Notes under the pieces: generated by a model
Database searches by the model: none
Seen by the model: the letters and a program-made list of their open reading frames with translations, nothing else
Told to the model about the DNA's origin: nothing
Translations under genes and position numbers: made by a program
In this document: in pieces, positions 56,183-64,000 of the stretch
Layout: each line of letters starts with the position of its first letter
Position numbering within the stretch: the first letter of the stretch is position 1
NCBI GenBank assembly: GCA_964577115.1
Contig: CAZNXJ010000025.1
Span: 5,197-69,196 of the forward strand
Origin: CAZNXJ01 sp964577115
Lineage (GTDB): Bacteria > Planctomycetota > Planctomycetia > Pirellulales > Pirellulaceae
DNA length: 64,000 nucleotides
Direction: 5' to 3'

Positions 56183-58420
56183 CTACTTCTTCGCAACCCA
56201 TTCGACCAGTGCTTGCAGGGCTTTTTCGTCGGGCCCGGAGTAGCTCGTGACTTGATTCGCAGCGCCTGCGGCCGCGTAACATTTCCGAATCAGCTCGGGA
56301 GCCGTAGCGCCTTCGCCGGCGAGCCACAGCGGGCGTGGAGCACCAAGCGCGGCCAGACCGGGCAGGTCGCCATACTTCACGGCCCCTGGCCAAAGATTCG
56401 CATCCCAGATGTTCGTTATCTGCGCGAAACGGAAGCCTTCGGTGACGAGCGCCAACTTCTGAACCGCGTCGCCGGCCGGGAGACAGGCTGCCGCGGCCCA
56501 AGCCGCCGCCGCACCGCCGCGACCCACAAGGTGTATACGCTCAGGCTGGTAAGGATGGTTCTTGACGAACGAAATGAGCGATAGCAGGTCGTGCACGCGT
56601 TGTGCGAACAATGGATGATTGTAGCCCAGCGTGAACGCGGCGATTTCACGGTTGTTGTTGGGAACTTTACGATATTGATCAGGCGGCTCGCCACCGTCAA
56701 CGAATTCGCCGGTGTACAGCACATCGATGGAACCGATGGCCAGTTTGTTGTCGAGCAGCCACTGGATTGCGGGGATCGGCCGGCCGGCGGCATCGAACAG
56801 CGATTGCTTGCCGCGCGGATCGACCCATAGCACGACCTCGCGATTCCAGTCGTTCGGCTGGAGGAAAAGTGCCGGCAGCTCCTCGGCATCGCGCGTGTTG
56901 CGCACGATGCCGGTGAAATGCAGGTAATTGCCTTTATTCGTCTCGACGGTTGGTTCGTACGTCACCGTGCCATCCGGAGGTAACGGGCGGCCGACCATGA
57001 TATCGATAGCCGCGGCAATCGTTTCCCGGAAGGACTCCCATTCGGCCTGGTTGTTCGGCTGCATGGCCGCGAACTGGCGCTGCCAGGCGCTGTCCAGGTT
57101 TCGCATCAGCTGAACTTCGGCCTCGGCATCGCACGGCGGCTTGGGATGTTCATCCGTCCAGACCGTCAGCTCCTCGCGCGAGAGTGGCGTGAAATCCTGT
57201 TCTTCGATGGGCGACGTGTGGCCGAGGTTCAGGTGCCGATTGAAGAATTCGTACATCATCGCTCGGCTGACGAAATTGTAATTGTGCCCAAAATCGAAGT
57301 ACTTGCCTTCGACGCGATCCGAGACCCCGAGCATGTCGTAGAGCTGCCTGAGCTCGGGAAGGCCCTTGGTTTCAATCTCCACCGTCCAGTCATTCGCGGC
57401 CGTCAGTCCGAGCGGCCGGGGAGCTGTCAGTGCGGCAAACTCGACGTTGCCCGTATCAATGCGGAGGTAGCAGGCGTTTTCGCACGTGCAGCCGCCCTGC
57501 ATCGCGGTCGAAACCATGACGGCCGGGAAGGCGGCGGCGGGTCGATCATCGACGGCGGCGAGCAAAAACGTTTGCGTGCCCCCGCCACTGGCGCCTGTGA
57601 CGCCGATTCGCGACGTGTCGACTTCGGGCAGCGACGTGATCCAGTCGAGAATGCGAATCGAGTTGAAAGTCTGAAGTCCGACGACGTTGATGAGCCGCAA
57701 TTCGGCCTGCGCGCTGAAGATGCCCCAATGATCGGGCGACGTCATTTCGGGCCGCTGCTGGTTTAGCGTATGGGCGGCCATCTGTGTCAGCGGCGCGCTG
57801 TCGGCATAGCCGAGCATATCGTAATGGAAGACGAGGCAGCCCATCCGCGCGAGCTGAACACAGCGCGCCTGGAGCGGATAGCGGCCGCTGTTGGGGTATT
57901 TTTCCGCACCGCTTTGCAGCTCGGCCTGCATGGCCGACTCGCCGTGTTCAAAGAACCGACCATCCGCCCAGTGCCCGTGAGGGCAAAGGATCGCGGGTAG
58001 CTTCTGCTCGCCGCTCGCCTTCGGCCGGTAAAGGCTGCCGGTGACATATAGCCCCGGTGCGCTTTCGAAATACACCCGCGAAACCGTGTATTCTGGGCGG
58101 TCCACGGTTCCGTGGATGACGGCCTTGATGGGCGTCGTCTCGGGGCTTGGCCAGAGCCCACTGGCGACCAGAATCCGCCGTCGTACGTATTCCGCACGCT
58201 TACGCCATGTCTCCGAATCGGCGGGCGGTGTGAAGGGGAAATAGCTGTTCAGGTGCCGCAGCTCGCCGAGCCGCTGGTCGTTGAGCTGCTGGCCCGCGCC
58301 GAGCGCTGAAAGCTCGTCGGCCCTCAGACTCGTTCGGCCGTTAAGCAGCGACGTGGCCAGGGCCGCAAGGCCCACGTGCTTCAGAGCGGTACGCCGGTTG
58401 ATCGAAAGTTCTTCGAGCAT
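56183..58420 (-). CDS. Two-domain alpha/beta hydrolase (acetyl xylan esterase-like), second domain inactive
   Basis: A 745-residue protein. The N terminus SINRRTALKHVGLAALATS is a Tat-like signal. Residues about 95-400 form an alpha/beta hydrolase with nucleophile S278 in TGASGGG, Asp near 344 (AANDW) and His379 (FDFGHNYNF), as in large planctomycete acetyl xylan esterases. Residues about 500-745 are a second alpha/beta hydrolase-like fold, whose elbow reads VGRGGA: glycine (G635) replaces the serine. The first domain probably deacetylates a glycan; the second may bind it. It stands 253 bp from the next gene. Confidence 0.82.
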   Translation of the reverse strand: MLEELSINRRTALKHVGLAALATSLLNGRTSLRADELSALGAGQQLNDQRLGELRHLNSYFPFTPPADSETWRKRAEYVRRRILVASGLWPSPETTPIKAVIHGTVDRPEYTVSRVYFESAPGLYVTGSLYRPKASGEQKLPAILCPHGHWADGRFFEHGESAMQAELQSGAEKYPNSGRYPLQARCVQLARMGCLVFHYDMLGYADSAPLTQMAAHTLNQQRPEMTSPDHWGIFSAQAELRLINVVGLQTFNSIRILDWITSLPEVDTSRIGVTGASGGGTQTFLLAAVDDRPAAAFPAVMVSTAMQGGCTCENACYLRIDTGNVEFAALTAPRPLGLTAANDWTVEIETKGLPELRQLYDMLGVSDRVEGKYFDFGHNYNFVSRAMMYEFFNRHLNLGHTSPIEEQDFTPLSREELTVWTDEHPKPPCDAEAEVQLMRNLDSAWQRQFAAMQPNNQAEWESFRETIAAAIDIMVGRPLPPDGTVTYEPTVETNKGNYLHFTGIVRNTRDAEELPALFLQPNDWNREVVLWVDPRGKQSLFDAAGRPIPAIQWLLDNKLAIGSIDVLYTGEFVDGGEPPDQYRKVPNNNREIAAFTLGYNHPLFAQRVHDLLSLISFVKNHPYQPERIHLVGRGGAAAAWAAAACLPAGDAVQKLALVTEGFRFAQITNIWDANLWPGAVKYGDLPGLAALGAPRPLWLAGEGATAPELIRKCYAAAGAANQVTSYSGPDEKALQALVEWVAKK

Positions 58421-58554
58421 GCGGGAAGGGCTCCGGGGAGAGCGAGCGGGGCGGGGGCCGAGGGGCGGCCGGAAAACGAAAACACGCCGCGAGCCTCTCG
58501 GCTGCGACGTGTCTTAGGGTACTCGGGCAGGATGGCCGCGGGCAACGCGCGGAG

Positions 58555-58851
58555 CTATTTTTTCAGGAGGTCTGGTCCCTTCCCGACCACCTTCTCGTAT
58601 TTGCCATCGCTCGCTTTGACATATTTGGTGAAGCCGAGCCGCTCAAGCTTCTTATCGTCGCTCGAGCTCTTCGTCATCGCCCGGTCCGACCACCGGCCGG
58701 CGCCGATGTGCGGGGGAAGGTAGACGCGGCGCACCCGCTGTCCGGTTTCAGGGTGGGTTTCGAGCGGCGGATCGCTCATTCGCTGCTCGATCTCGAACCG
58801 TTCGCCGGCCGTCCCGTCCTCGTGGACGACTTCATATACGTAGCTGGGCAT
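58555..58851 (-). CDS. FmdB-like small protein lacking zinc-ribbon cysteines
   Basis: A 98-residue protein that starts like FmdB regulators (MPSYVYEVVHEDGTAGERFEIEQRMSDPPLETHPETGQRVRRV): the F/Y-Y pattern and SDPPL.THPETG region match the family, but the CxxC pairs that normally bind zinc are absent. The last 40 residues are lysine-rich (KSSSDDKKLERLGFTKYVKASDGKYEKVVGKGPDL). Zinc-less members exist in planctomycetes. The ATG at 58851 is chosen; upstream codons to 59214 have no family match. Function unknown. Confidence 0.75.
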   Translation of the reverse strand: MPSYVYEVVHEDGTAGERFEIEQRMSDPPLETHPETGQRVRRVYLPPHIGAGRWSDRAMTKSSSDDKKLERLGFTKYVKASDGKYEKVVGKGPDLLKK

Positions 58852-59241
58852 AGGCGGTGACCTCACACGCGAGTGAGAAACCGATGTTGGATTCTTGTGG
58901 ATGCGATCTCCGGCAGCGGCCCCCGTTGCTGATTGGCGTCGGCCGGAACGCGATCCGGTGCTACTCCAATATATACATCGTCCGTCAACGGGGGATGGCA
59001 CCGCGCCGCCGGCTCTCGCCGCTGACCGGCGAGCGCGGTACGATGGCGGAGGGCCGTCGGTAAGCACCGCTGCGTTGCCTAATTCCGCCTGGCGAACGAC
59101 GCACATCCCGGTCGACAGGGCCACGGACATCGGGTGTAGCCCGAGATCAGCGGGCGAATTGCCGGCAGGACAGCTCGCGCGCCCCCGCACAAAGATGGCA
59201 TACGCGGATCTCAAGAGACGCTTTTGGATAGGAACAACGGC
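58852..59241. other. 390-bp divergent gap
   Basis: Lies between the FmdB-like gene (minus) and the M28 gene (plus). An AT-rich spot, AATATATACATC at 58969-58980, could be part of a promoter, but no -35 box at proper spacing was found in either direction. No repeat is visible. Confidence 0.45.
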
Positions 59242-61101
59242 ATGAAAAGCTTGGGTCGGCTACTGGGCTCGGTGGTGTTGGCCACGCTCGTCGTCGCGGC
59301 GTCTTCGGGTGCGGCGGCCGAAAACGCGGTCGCCACCGCGGTCGCGCGGATCGGCGAAGATGTGCGCTACCTGGCCTCGGATGAGCTCGAGGGCCGTGGC
59401 CCGGGAACCGACGGCATCCAATTGGCGGCCGAATATATTCGCCAGGAATTTCAGGCGGCCGGGCTCAAGAGCGGCGTCAAGGACGGCTCGTACTTCCAAC
59501 CATTCACCGTGCCGCTCGGCGAATCCGTGGTCGCGAGCGAGACGAGCCTGGTACTCTATGGCCCCGACAACCAGCCGAAGGCCCTGGAACTCGACCACGG
59601 CTTCCGTCCCTTTTATACGGCCGACGGGGCATCGGCCAGCGCACCGCTCGTCTTTGTCGGCTACGGCATTTCTGCTCCCACGCTCGGTTATGACGATTAT
59701 CGCGACGTGAACGTCGAAGGCCGCATTGTCGTGATGATTCGCCGCGAGCCCCAGCAGGCTGACCCGCATAGCAAGTTTGACGGCGAGAAGACGACGGCTC
59801 ACGCGTACTTCGCCACGAAGATCAAGCAGGCTGCTGAGCGCAAGGCGGCTGGTGTGCTGCTGGTAAACGATCACTACTCGACGAGCAAATCCGGCAAAGA
59901 TGAATTGATTGCCCAACAGGGTATGGGGCTGCGCGATGCCGAAATCCCGTTCGCTCAGTTAACGATCGACGTTTTCAACGAGATCCTTGCGACCCGGCCG
60001 CTGACGACTGCCGACGGCCAGACGCTCAATTCGCTCGAGCAGGTCGAGACGTATATCGACAAGACTTTCCAACCGCTCTCGCAGCCGCTCGAAGGCTTCC
60101 GTGCCGACCTCAAGTTCACGTTTGAAAAGGACATCGCCGAAACGAAGAACGTCATCGGCGTGCTGGAAGGCGAGGGACCGCTGGCCGACGAAACGATCGT
60201 GGTCGGAGCTCACTACGATCATCTCGGATACGGCGGATTTGGTTCGCGTCGGCCGAACGTCAACGCGATTCACAACGGGGCGGATGACAATGCGTCGGGG
60301 ACCGCGGTGGTTATCGACTTGGCTCGCCGGCTGGCCTCCCGCGCCGAGCGACCCGCTCGGCGGATCGTATTCATTGCGTTCAGCGGTGAAGAGCGGGGGT
60401 TGATCGGGAGCAATCATTACGTGAAGAACCCGGTGTATCCGTTGGAAAACACCATTGCGATGATCAATTTCGACATGGTCGGCAACTTGCGTAACAACGA
60501 GCTGTCGATCCAAGGCGCGGGCAGTGGCACGGGATTAAAAGAGCTCGTGGCGGCCATCGACGAAGTGCACCCGCTGGCAATCAGCCAAGGGGATGGGCTC
60601 GTTGGCGGAAGCGATCATTTCAGCTTCTACCAGCGCAAGGTGCCCGTGCTGTTCTTCTTTACAGGAATGACGGACCTGTATCATACGCCCGATGACGACT
60701 ATGAAACGCTGAACATTGATGGGTTGGCCAAAGTGGCCGAGTTTGCCGAGGCCGTGTGTTGGGAGCTGGCGACGCGGCCCGAACGGCCAGAGTTTGTCGA
60801 GGTTTCGGTCGCATCGCCAGGGCGAGGTGGGATGGCCTACCTGGGCGTTGTTCCCGATTATGGGGCGCAGGCCGACGGTTTGCCGATCACCGGAGTGAAA
60901 GAGGGTTCGCCTGCCGACCAGGGTGGACTAAAGGAAGGCGACATTATCACGCGCATCGGCGATGTGACGGTACGCGATATTGAAGCACTGGCCGAAGGCC
61001 TGCGCAAGTACAAACCCGGCCAGACGGTCGAGATCCGCTATCGCCGTGAAGATCAGGAACTGACGACCACGGTGGTGCTCGGTGAACCAGGCACGAGGTA
61101 G
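59242..61101 (+). CDS. Secreted M28 family aminopeptidase with PA and PDZ domains
   Basis: A 619-residue exported peptidase. Signal peptide about 1-31. The catalytic M28 part is interrupted by a PA (protease-associated) domain about 110-260. Zinc ligands lie in VGAHYDHLGYG, HNGADDNASGT, SGEERGLIGSNHY (catalytic Glu), NFDMVGNL and GGSDHFSFYQ. A PDZ domain closes the protein (about 530-615, YLGVVPDYGAQADGLPITGVKEGSPADQGGLKEGDIITRIGD). It trims amino acids from peptides in the periplasm. The ATG at 59242 starts the signal. LutA follows after 44 bp. Confidence 0.93.
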   Translation: MKSLGRLLGSVVLATLVVAASSGAAAENAVATAVARIGEDVRYLASDELEGRGPGTDGIQLAAEYIRQEFQAAGLKSGVKDGSYFQPFTVPLGESVVASETSLVLYGPDNQPKALELDHGFRPFYTADGASASAPLVFVGYGISAPTLGYDDYRDVNVEGRIVVMIRREPQQADPHSKFDGEKTTAHAYFATKIKQAAERKAAGVLLVNDHYSTSKSGKDELIAQQGMGLRDAEIPFAQLTIDVFNEILATRPLTTADGQTLNSLEQVETYIDKTFQPLSQPLEGFRADLKFTFEKDIAETKNVIGVLEGEGPLADETIVVGAHYDHLGYGGFGSRRPNVNAIHNGADDNASGTAVVIDLARRLASRAERPARRIVFIAFSGEERGLIGSNHYVKNPVYPLENTIAMINFDMVGNLRNNELSIQGAGSGTGLKELVAAIDEVHPLAISQGDGLVGGSDHFSFYQRKVPVLFFFTGMTDLYHTPDDDYETLNIDGLAKVAEFAEAVCWELATRPERPEFVEVSVASPGRGGMAYLGVVPDYGAQADGLPITGVKEGSPADQGGLKEGDIITRIGDVTVRDIEALAEGLRKYKPGQTVEIRYRREDQELTTTVVLGEPGTR

Positions 61102-61145
61102 TCCGTTAGCGCGTGGCGTTCGCGAGGCCGGGTGACGGAGACACT

Positions 61146-61892
61146 ATGCGGATCGGTTTGTTCATCCCGTGTTACATCGACCAGCTCTACCCCGATGTGG
61201 GACTGGCCACGCTGGAGATTCTCGAGCGGCTAGGGCATACGGTCGAGTATCCCGAGGCGCAAACATGCTGTGGCCAGCCGATGGCGAACACCGGATGTGT
61301 CGAGGAAGCTCGGCCCCTTGCGCGCCGCCTGCTCGATACGTTCCGCCCTTACGACTACGTGGTCTGCCCTTCAGGCAGCTGCGTTGCGATGGTGCGGCAC
61401 CACTACGAGCACCTGCTCGCGGATCGCGAAGAGTATGAACGGCTGCGCGAGCGCACGTTTGAACTCTGCGAGTTCCTCGTCGATGTGCTGAAGGTCGAGC
61501 GGATGCCGGGGCGGTTCCCGTTCAAGGTTGGACTGCACCAGAGCTGCCACGGTCTGCGCGAGCTGCGCATGGGGAGCTGCTCGGAGCGCGTTACGCAGCC
61601 GTTCAATAAGGTCCGAAGCCTGCTCGAGCACCTCGAAGGTATCCAATTTTCCGAACTTGAACGGCCGGACGAGTGCTGCGGTTTCGGCGGCACGTTCGCT
61701 GTCGGTGAGGCGGACGTTTCGTGCATGATGGGCGCTGACCGGGTGCGCGACCACGAGCGGGCCGGCACCGAGGTGCTTACGGCGGCGGACATGTCCTGCT
61801 TGATGCACATGGACGGAATTCTGCGGCGGAACAAGAAGCCGATGCGCGTAATGCACGTGGCCGAGATTCTGGCCGGCCGCCAACCGAATTAG
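61146..61892 (+). CDS. lutA: L-lactate oxidation complex subunit LutA
   Basis: A 248-residue protein with two cysteine-rich CCG domains: PEAQTCCGQPMANTGC near residues 36-51 and PDECCGFGGTFAV near 176-188, plus the LLPCYIDQLYP-type start (IGLFIPCYIDQLYPDVG). These are the DUF3390/CCG features of LutA/LldE. It is part of the flavin-free L-lactate dehydrogenase LutABC. The ATG at 61146 is the conserved start. LutB begins 10 bp later. Confidence 0.95.
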   Translation: MRIGLFIPCYIDQLYPDVGLATLEILERLGHTVEYPEAQTCCGQPMANTGCVEEARPLARRLLDTFRPYDYVVCPSGSCVAMVRHHYEHLLADREEYERLRERTFELCEFLVDVLKVERMPGRFPFKVGLHQSCHGLRELRMGSCSERVTQPFNKVRSLLEHLEGIQFSELERPDECCGFGGTFAVGEADVSCMMGADRVRDHERAGTEVLTAADMSCLMHMDGILRRNKKPMRVMHVAEILAGRQPN

Positions 61893-61902
61893 TGGAACTA
61901 TC

Positions 61903-63288
61903 ATGCATACCGGTACGGTCGACCATCCCACGTTAGCTCGAGAATTCGTCCGTAACGAACCTCGGGCTCACTGGCATGATCAGGCACTGTGGTTCGTACG
62001 TGCCAAACGCGATCGCGCCGCGCGCAGTCTGCCCGAGTGGGAAACACTGCGCGAGACCGCTTCGCGCATCAAAGCGCATTTACTCGCCCGCCTGCCGGAG
62101 TATCTCGAGCAGTTCGAAGCAAACGCAACGCGACTGGGAGCTCAGGTCCACTGGGCGGCCGATGCCGACGATCACAACCGCATCGTCTTGAAAATCCTCC
62201 AGGATCACGGCGTGCGGCACGTGGTCAAAAGCAAATCGATGCTGACAGAAGAATGTCACCTCAATCCGTATCTCGAGCAGCACGGCATCGAGGTGATCGA
62301 TACGGATCTGGGCGAGCGGATCGTGCAGCTGCGCAAAGAGCCGCCCAGCCATATCGTGCTGCCGGCAATCCACATCAAGAAGGAGGAAGTGGGCGAGACG
62401 TTCCACGAGCATCTCGGGACGCCGGCGGGCGAATCGGACCCCAATCGCCTGACCGATGCGGCCTGCCGCGATTTGCGTCAAAGGTTCCTGGCCGCGGATG
62501 CCGGGATCACGGGCGTTAATTTCGCGATCGCCGAGACGGGCGGCATTGTCGTCTGTACGAACGAAGGGAACGCAGATCTAGGAGTATCCCTGCCGCCACT
62601 GCATATCGCGTCGATGGGAATTGAGAAGTTGATTCCCCGCGCGCAGGACCTCGGCGTGTTCACTCGCCTGCTGGCGCGCTCGGCCACCGGCCAGCCCATC
62701 ACGACGTACACATCGCATTTCCATGGGCCGCGACCCGGCGGCGAGCTGCACATTGTGCTGGTCGATAATGGGCGCAGTAAGCTGCGTGCGAGCGAGGAGT
62801 TCCACCGAGCTTTGCATTGCATCCGCTGCGGCGCGTGTATGAACACATGTCCAGTGTTTCGGCGGAGCGGTGGGCACAGCTACCAGACGACGGTCCCGGG
62901 ACCGATCGGATCGATTCTCGCGCCGGCTCGCGACCCGCACCGGCATCACAGCCTGCCCTTCGCGTGCAGTCTCTGCGGTTCCTGTTCGGATGTGTGCCCG
63001 GTCCACATCGATCTGCACTCGCAGCTGTTGACCATGCGCAGCGAGGTGGCTCGGCACGGTGCTCTCCCCAAGTCGAAACAATGGGGGATGAAAGCCGCGT
63101 CGGTGGTGCTCAGCAGCGTCGGCATGTACCGCGCCGTCGGCTGGATGGCGCGATGGGCCCTCCGCTTGCTGCCTCGGCCGCTGCTCTACAATCGATGGAA
63201 TCCGTGGGGGAAAGGGCGCGAGCTGCCACCGGCGCCGCGAAAGACTTTCCGGCAACTGTACCGTCAGCGGCGGGGAGGCCGTTCGTAA
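61903..63288 (+). CDS. lutB: L-lactate oxidation iron-sulfur protein LutB
   Basis: A 461-residue protein. The N-terminal 300 residues are the LUD domain (GIEVIDTDLGERIVQLRKEPPSHIVLPAIHIKKEEV, GITGVNFAIAETGGIVVCTNEGNADL). Two ferredoxin-type cluster sites follow: CIRCGACMNTCP from C306 and CSLCGSCSDVCPVHIDL from C355. Membrane-like helices close the protein. It is the electron-transfer subunit of LutABC. Its stop overlaps the lutC start by one base (TAATG). Confidence 0.95.
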   Translation: MHTGTVDHPTLAREFVRNEPRAHWHDQALWFVRAKRDRAARSLPEWETLRETASRIKAHLLARLPEYLEQFEANATRLGAQVHWAADADDHNRIVLKILQDHGVRHVVKSKSMLTEECHLNPYLEQHGIEVIDTDLGERIVQLRKEPPSHIVLPAIHIKKEEVGETFHEHLGTPAGESDPNRLTDAACRDLRQRFLAADAGITGVNFAIAETGGIVVCTNEGNADLGVSLPPLHIASMGIEKLIPRAQDLGVFTRLLARSATGQPITTYTSHFHGPRPGGELHIVLVDNGRSKLRASEEFHRALHCIRCGACMNTCPVFRRSGGHSYQTTVPGPIGSILAPARDPHRHHSLPFACSLCGSCSDVCPVHIDLHSQLLTMRSEVARHGALPKSKQWGMKAASVVLSSVGMYRAVGWMARWALRLLPRPLLYNRWNPWGKGRELPPAPRKTFRQLYRQRRGGRS

Positions 63289-63923
63289 TGCACGGGGCTC
63301 GAGGGGACGAGCGGGATCTGGATTCGAGCGGCGCAAAGCAACGAATTCTTCAGGCGCTGGCCTCGCATGCGGTGCCGGACGTTGAACTGCCGGCGCTCGA
63401 TGGTACCTGGATCCAATACGACGATCCGGTCGCGAAGTTTTCCGAAATGCTCGAATCGGTAGGCGGGCGCTGCGTGCGCATCAAGGACCGCCAGCAGCTC
63501 GATGTCGAGCTGGCTCAGTTAACCGGCTTCCGGGAAGCTCGGAAAATTTGCTCGACGATTCCCGGTATCTGGCAGGCGAATGTGGCGCTGGAGGCGGTGG
63601 AAGATCCACATGAGCTGGCGGATCTGGACTTTGCCCTGGTGCGCGGCGAGTTCGCGGTGGCCGAGAACGGCGCGGTGTGGATTACCGATCGCGAATTGCG
63701 TCAGCGCGTCGTTCTGTTTATTGCTCGGCATTTGGCGGTCGTAGTGCCTGCGGCCGAGGTGCTAAGCAACATGCACGAGGCGTACGCTCGGCTAGCCTTT
63801 CCCGAGGCTGGGTTTGGGTTGTTTCTCTCCGGGCCCTCCAAGACGGCCGATATCGAACAGTCGCTCGTCATTGGCGCTCACGGTGCCCGTTCGCTCCACG
63901 TGATGCTCGTCGACGAATTGTGA
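63288..63923 (+). CDS. lutC: L-lactate oxidation subunit LutC
   Basis: A 211-residue LUD-domain protein: DPVAKFSEMLESVGGRCVRI near the start, LDFALVRGEFAVAENGAVWITDRELRQRVVLFIARHLAVVVP and LFLSGPSKTADIEQSLVIGAHGARSLHVMLVD at the end. This matches LutC/YkgG. The ATG at 63288 overlaps the lutB stop, so translation is coupled. Together the three proteins oxidise L-lactate to pyruvate. A GntR-type lactate sensor (LutR/LldR) is not adjacent. Confidence 0.95.
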   Translation: MHGARGDERDLDSSGAKQRILQALASHAVPDVELPALDGTWIQYDDPVAKFSEMLESVGGRCVRIKDRQQLDVELAQLTGFREARKICSTIPGIWQANVALEAVEDPHELADLDFALVRGEFAVAENGAVWITDRELRQRVVLFIARHLAVVVPAAEVLSNMHEAYARLAFPEAGFGLFLSGPSKTADIEQSLVIGAHGARSLHVMLVDEL

Positions 63924-63947
63924 ACTGTCGAACTCGGAAGCGTCGCT

Positions 63948-63975
63948 CCAAACGCTAAAACCACGACACGTTTGG
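63948..63975 (+). terminator. Possible hairpin after lutC
   Basis: CCAAACG (63948-63954) and CGTTTGG (63969-63975) form a 7-bp stem 24 bp past the stop. The loop is 14 nt and no T-tract follows, so this is tentative. Confidence 0.3.
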
Positions 63976-64000
63976 AAACGCCCTCGCGCGCCGCCGCCGG

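Overview
This window looks like a chromosomal scaffold from a planctomycete, most likely a Pirellulales-type member of Planctomycetota. The reasons are the family content and style: a very large PVC-type heme-binding CxxCH protein, an SGNH hydrolase of the kind that travels with it, two proline/glycine-rich beta-barrel proteins in tandem, many secreted or Tat-exported sugar-active enzymes (Gfo/Idh/MocA, ThuA, lactonase, GH15), small planctomycete-type lipoproteins, and GC-rich DNA with few operons and many isolated genes. The taxonomic call is inference from gene content. No rRNA, tRNA, CRISPR array, transposase or prophage was seen.

Layout. 1-5920: a cut-off gene end, a secreted glycosidase-like protein, a MarR/DUF1398 pair with a clear autoregulatory operator, a GT2/GT87 glycosyltransferase pair and a cupin. 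5921-7013: gene-free, repeat-rich DNA with a 100-base assembly gap; the gap is bordered by copies of a repeat of about 197 bp and an inverted copy lies upstream. 7014-13970: secreted phosphodiesterase/sulfatase-fold enzyme, methyltransferase, then what may be a stress-response neighbourhood (luciferase-like flavin oxidoreductase, AraC regulator plus DUF417 membrane protein, iron-sulfur repair protein RIC, DNA glycosylase Tag, DUF488). 14101-25091: a carbohydrate catabolic region around a divergent GntR regulator (ThuA, Tat-exported oxidoreductase, class III aminotransferase on one strand; TIM-barrel isomerase, Gfo/Idh, enolase-superfamily dehydratase, amidohydrolase, SDR and a beta-propeller lactonase on the other). 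25602-28388: a hybrid histidine kinase with a duplicated PAS module.

28514-40579: aldo/keto reductase, GH15 enzyme, secreted sugar-active protein, SGNH hydrolase, heme-binding PVC protein and two outer-membrane-type beta-barrel paralogues, the first preceded by a C-tract next to a promoter. 40599-46688: sucCD, two orphan response regulators (sigma-54 type and LuxR type) and a Xer recombinase. 46887-54000: a small GTG-start protein, two lipoproteins, BshB1-type deacetylase, M32 carboxypeptidase, CysS and a zinc-binding lipoprotein. 54115-63923: an unknown 604-residue envelope protein, a two-domain esterase whose second domain has lost its nucleophile, an FmdB-like protein without cysteines, an M28-PDZ peptidase and the lactate-oxidation operon lutABC.

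How it fits together: the window describes a heterotrophic aerobe that degrades polysaccharide-derived sugars in the periplasm, feeds an oxidative sugar-acid pathway (oxidation, lactone opening, dehydration), uses lactate through LutABC and the TCA cycle through SucCD, and carries redox protection (probable bacillithiol synthesis, RIC, AraC/DUF417).
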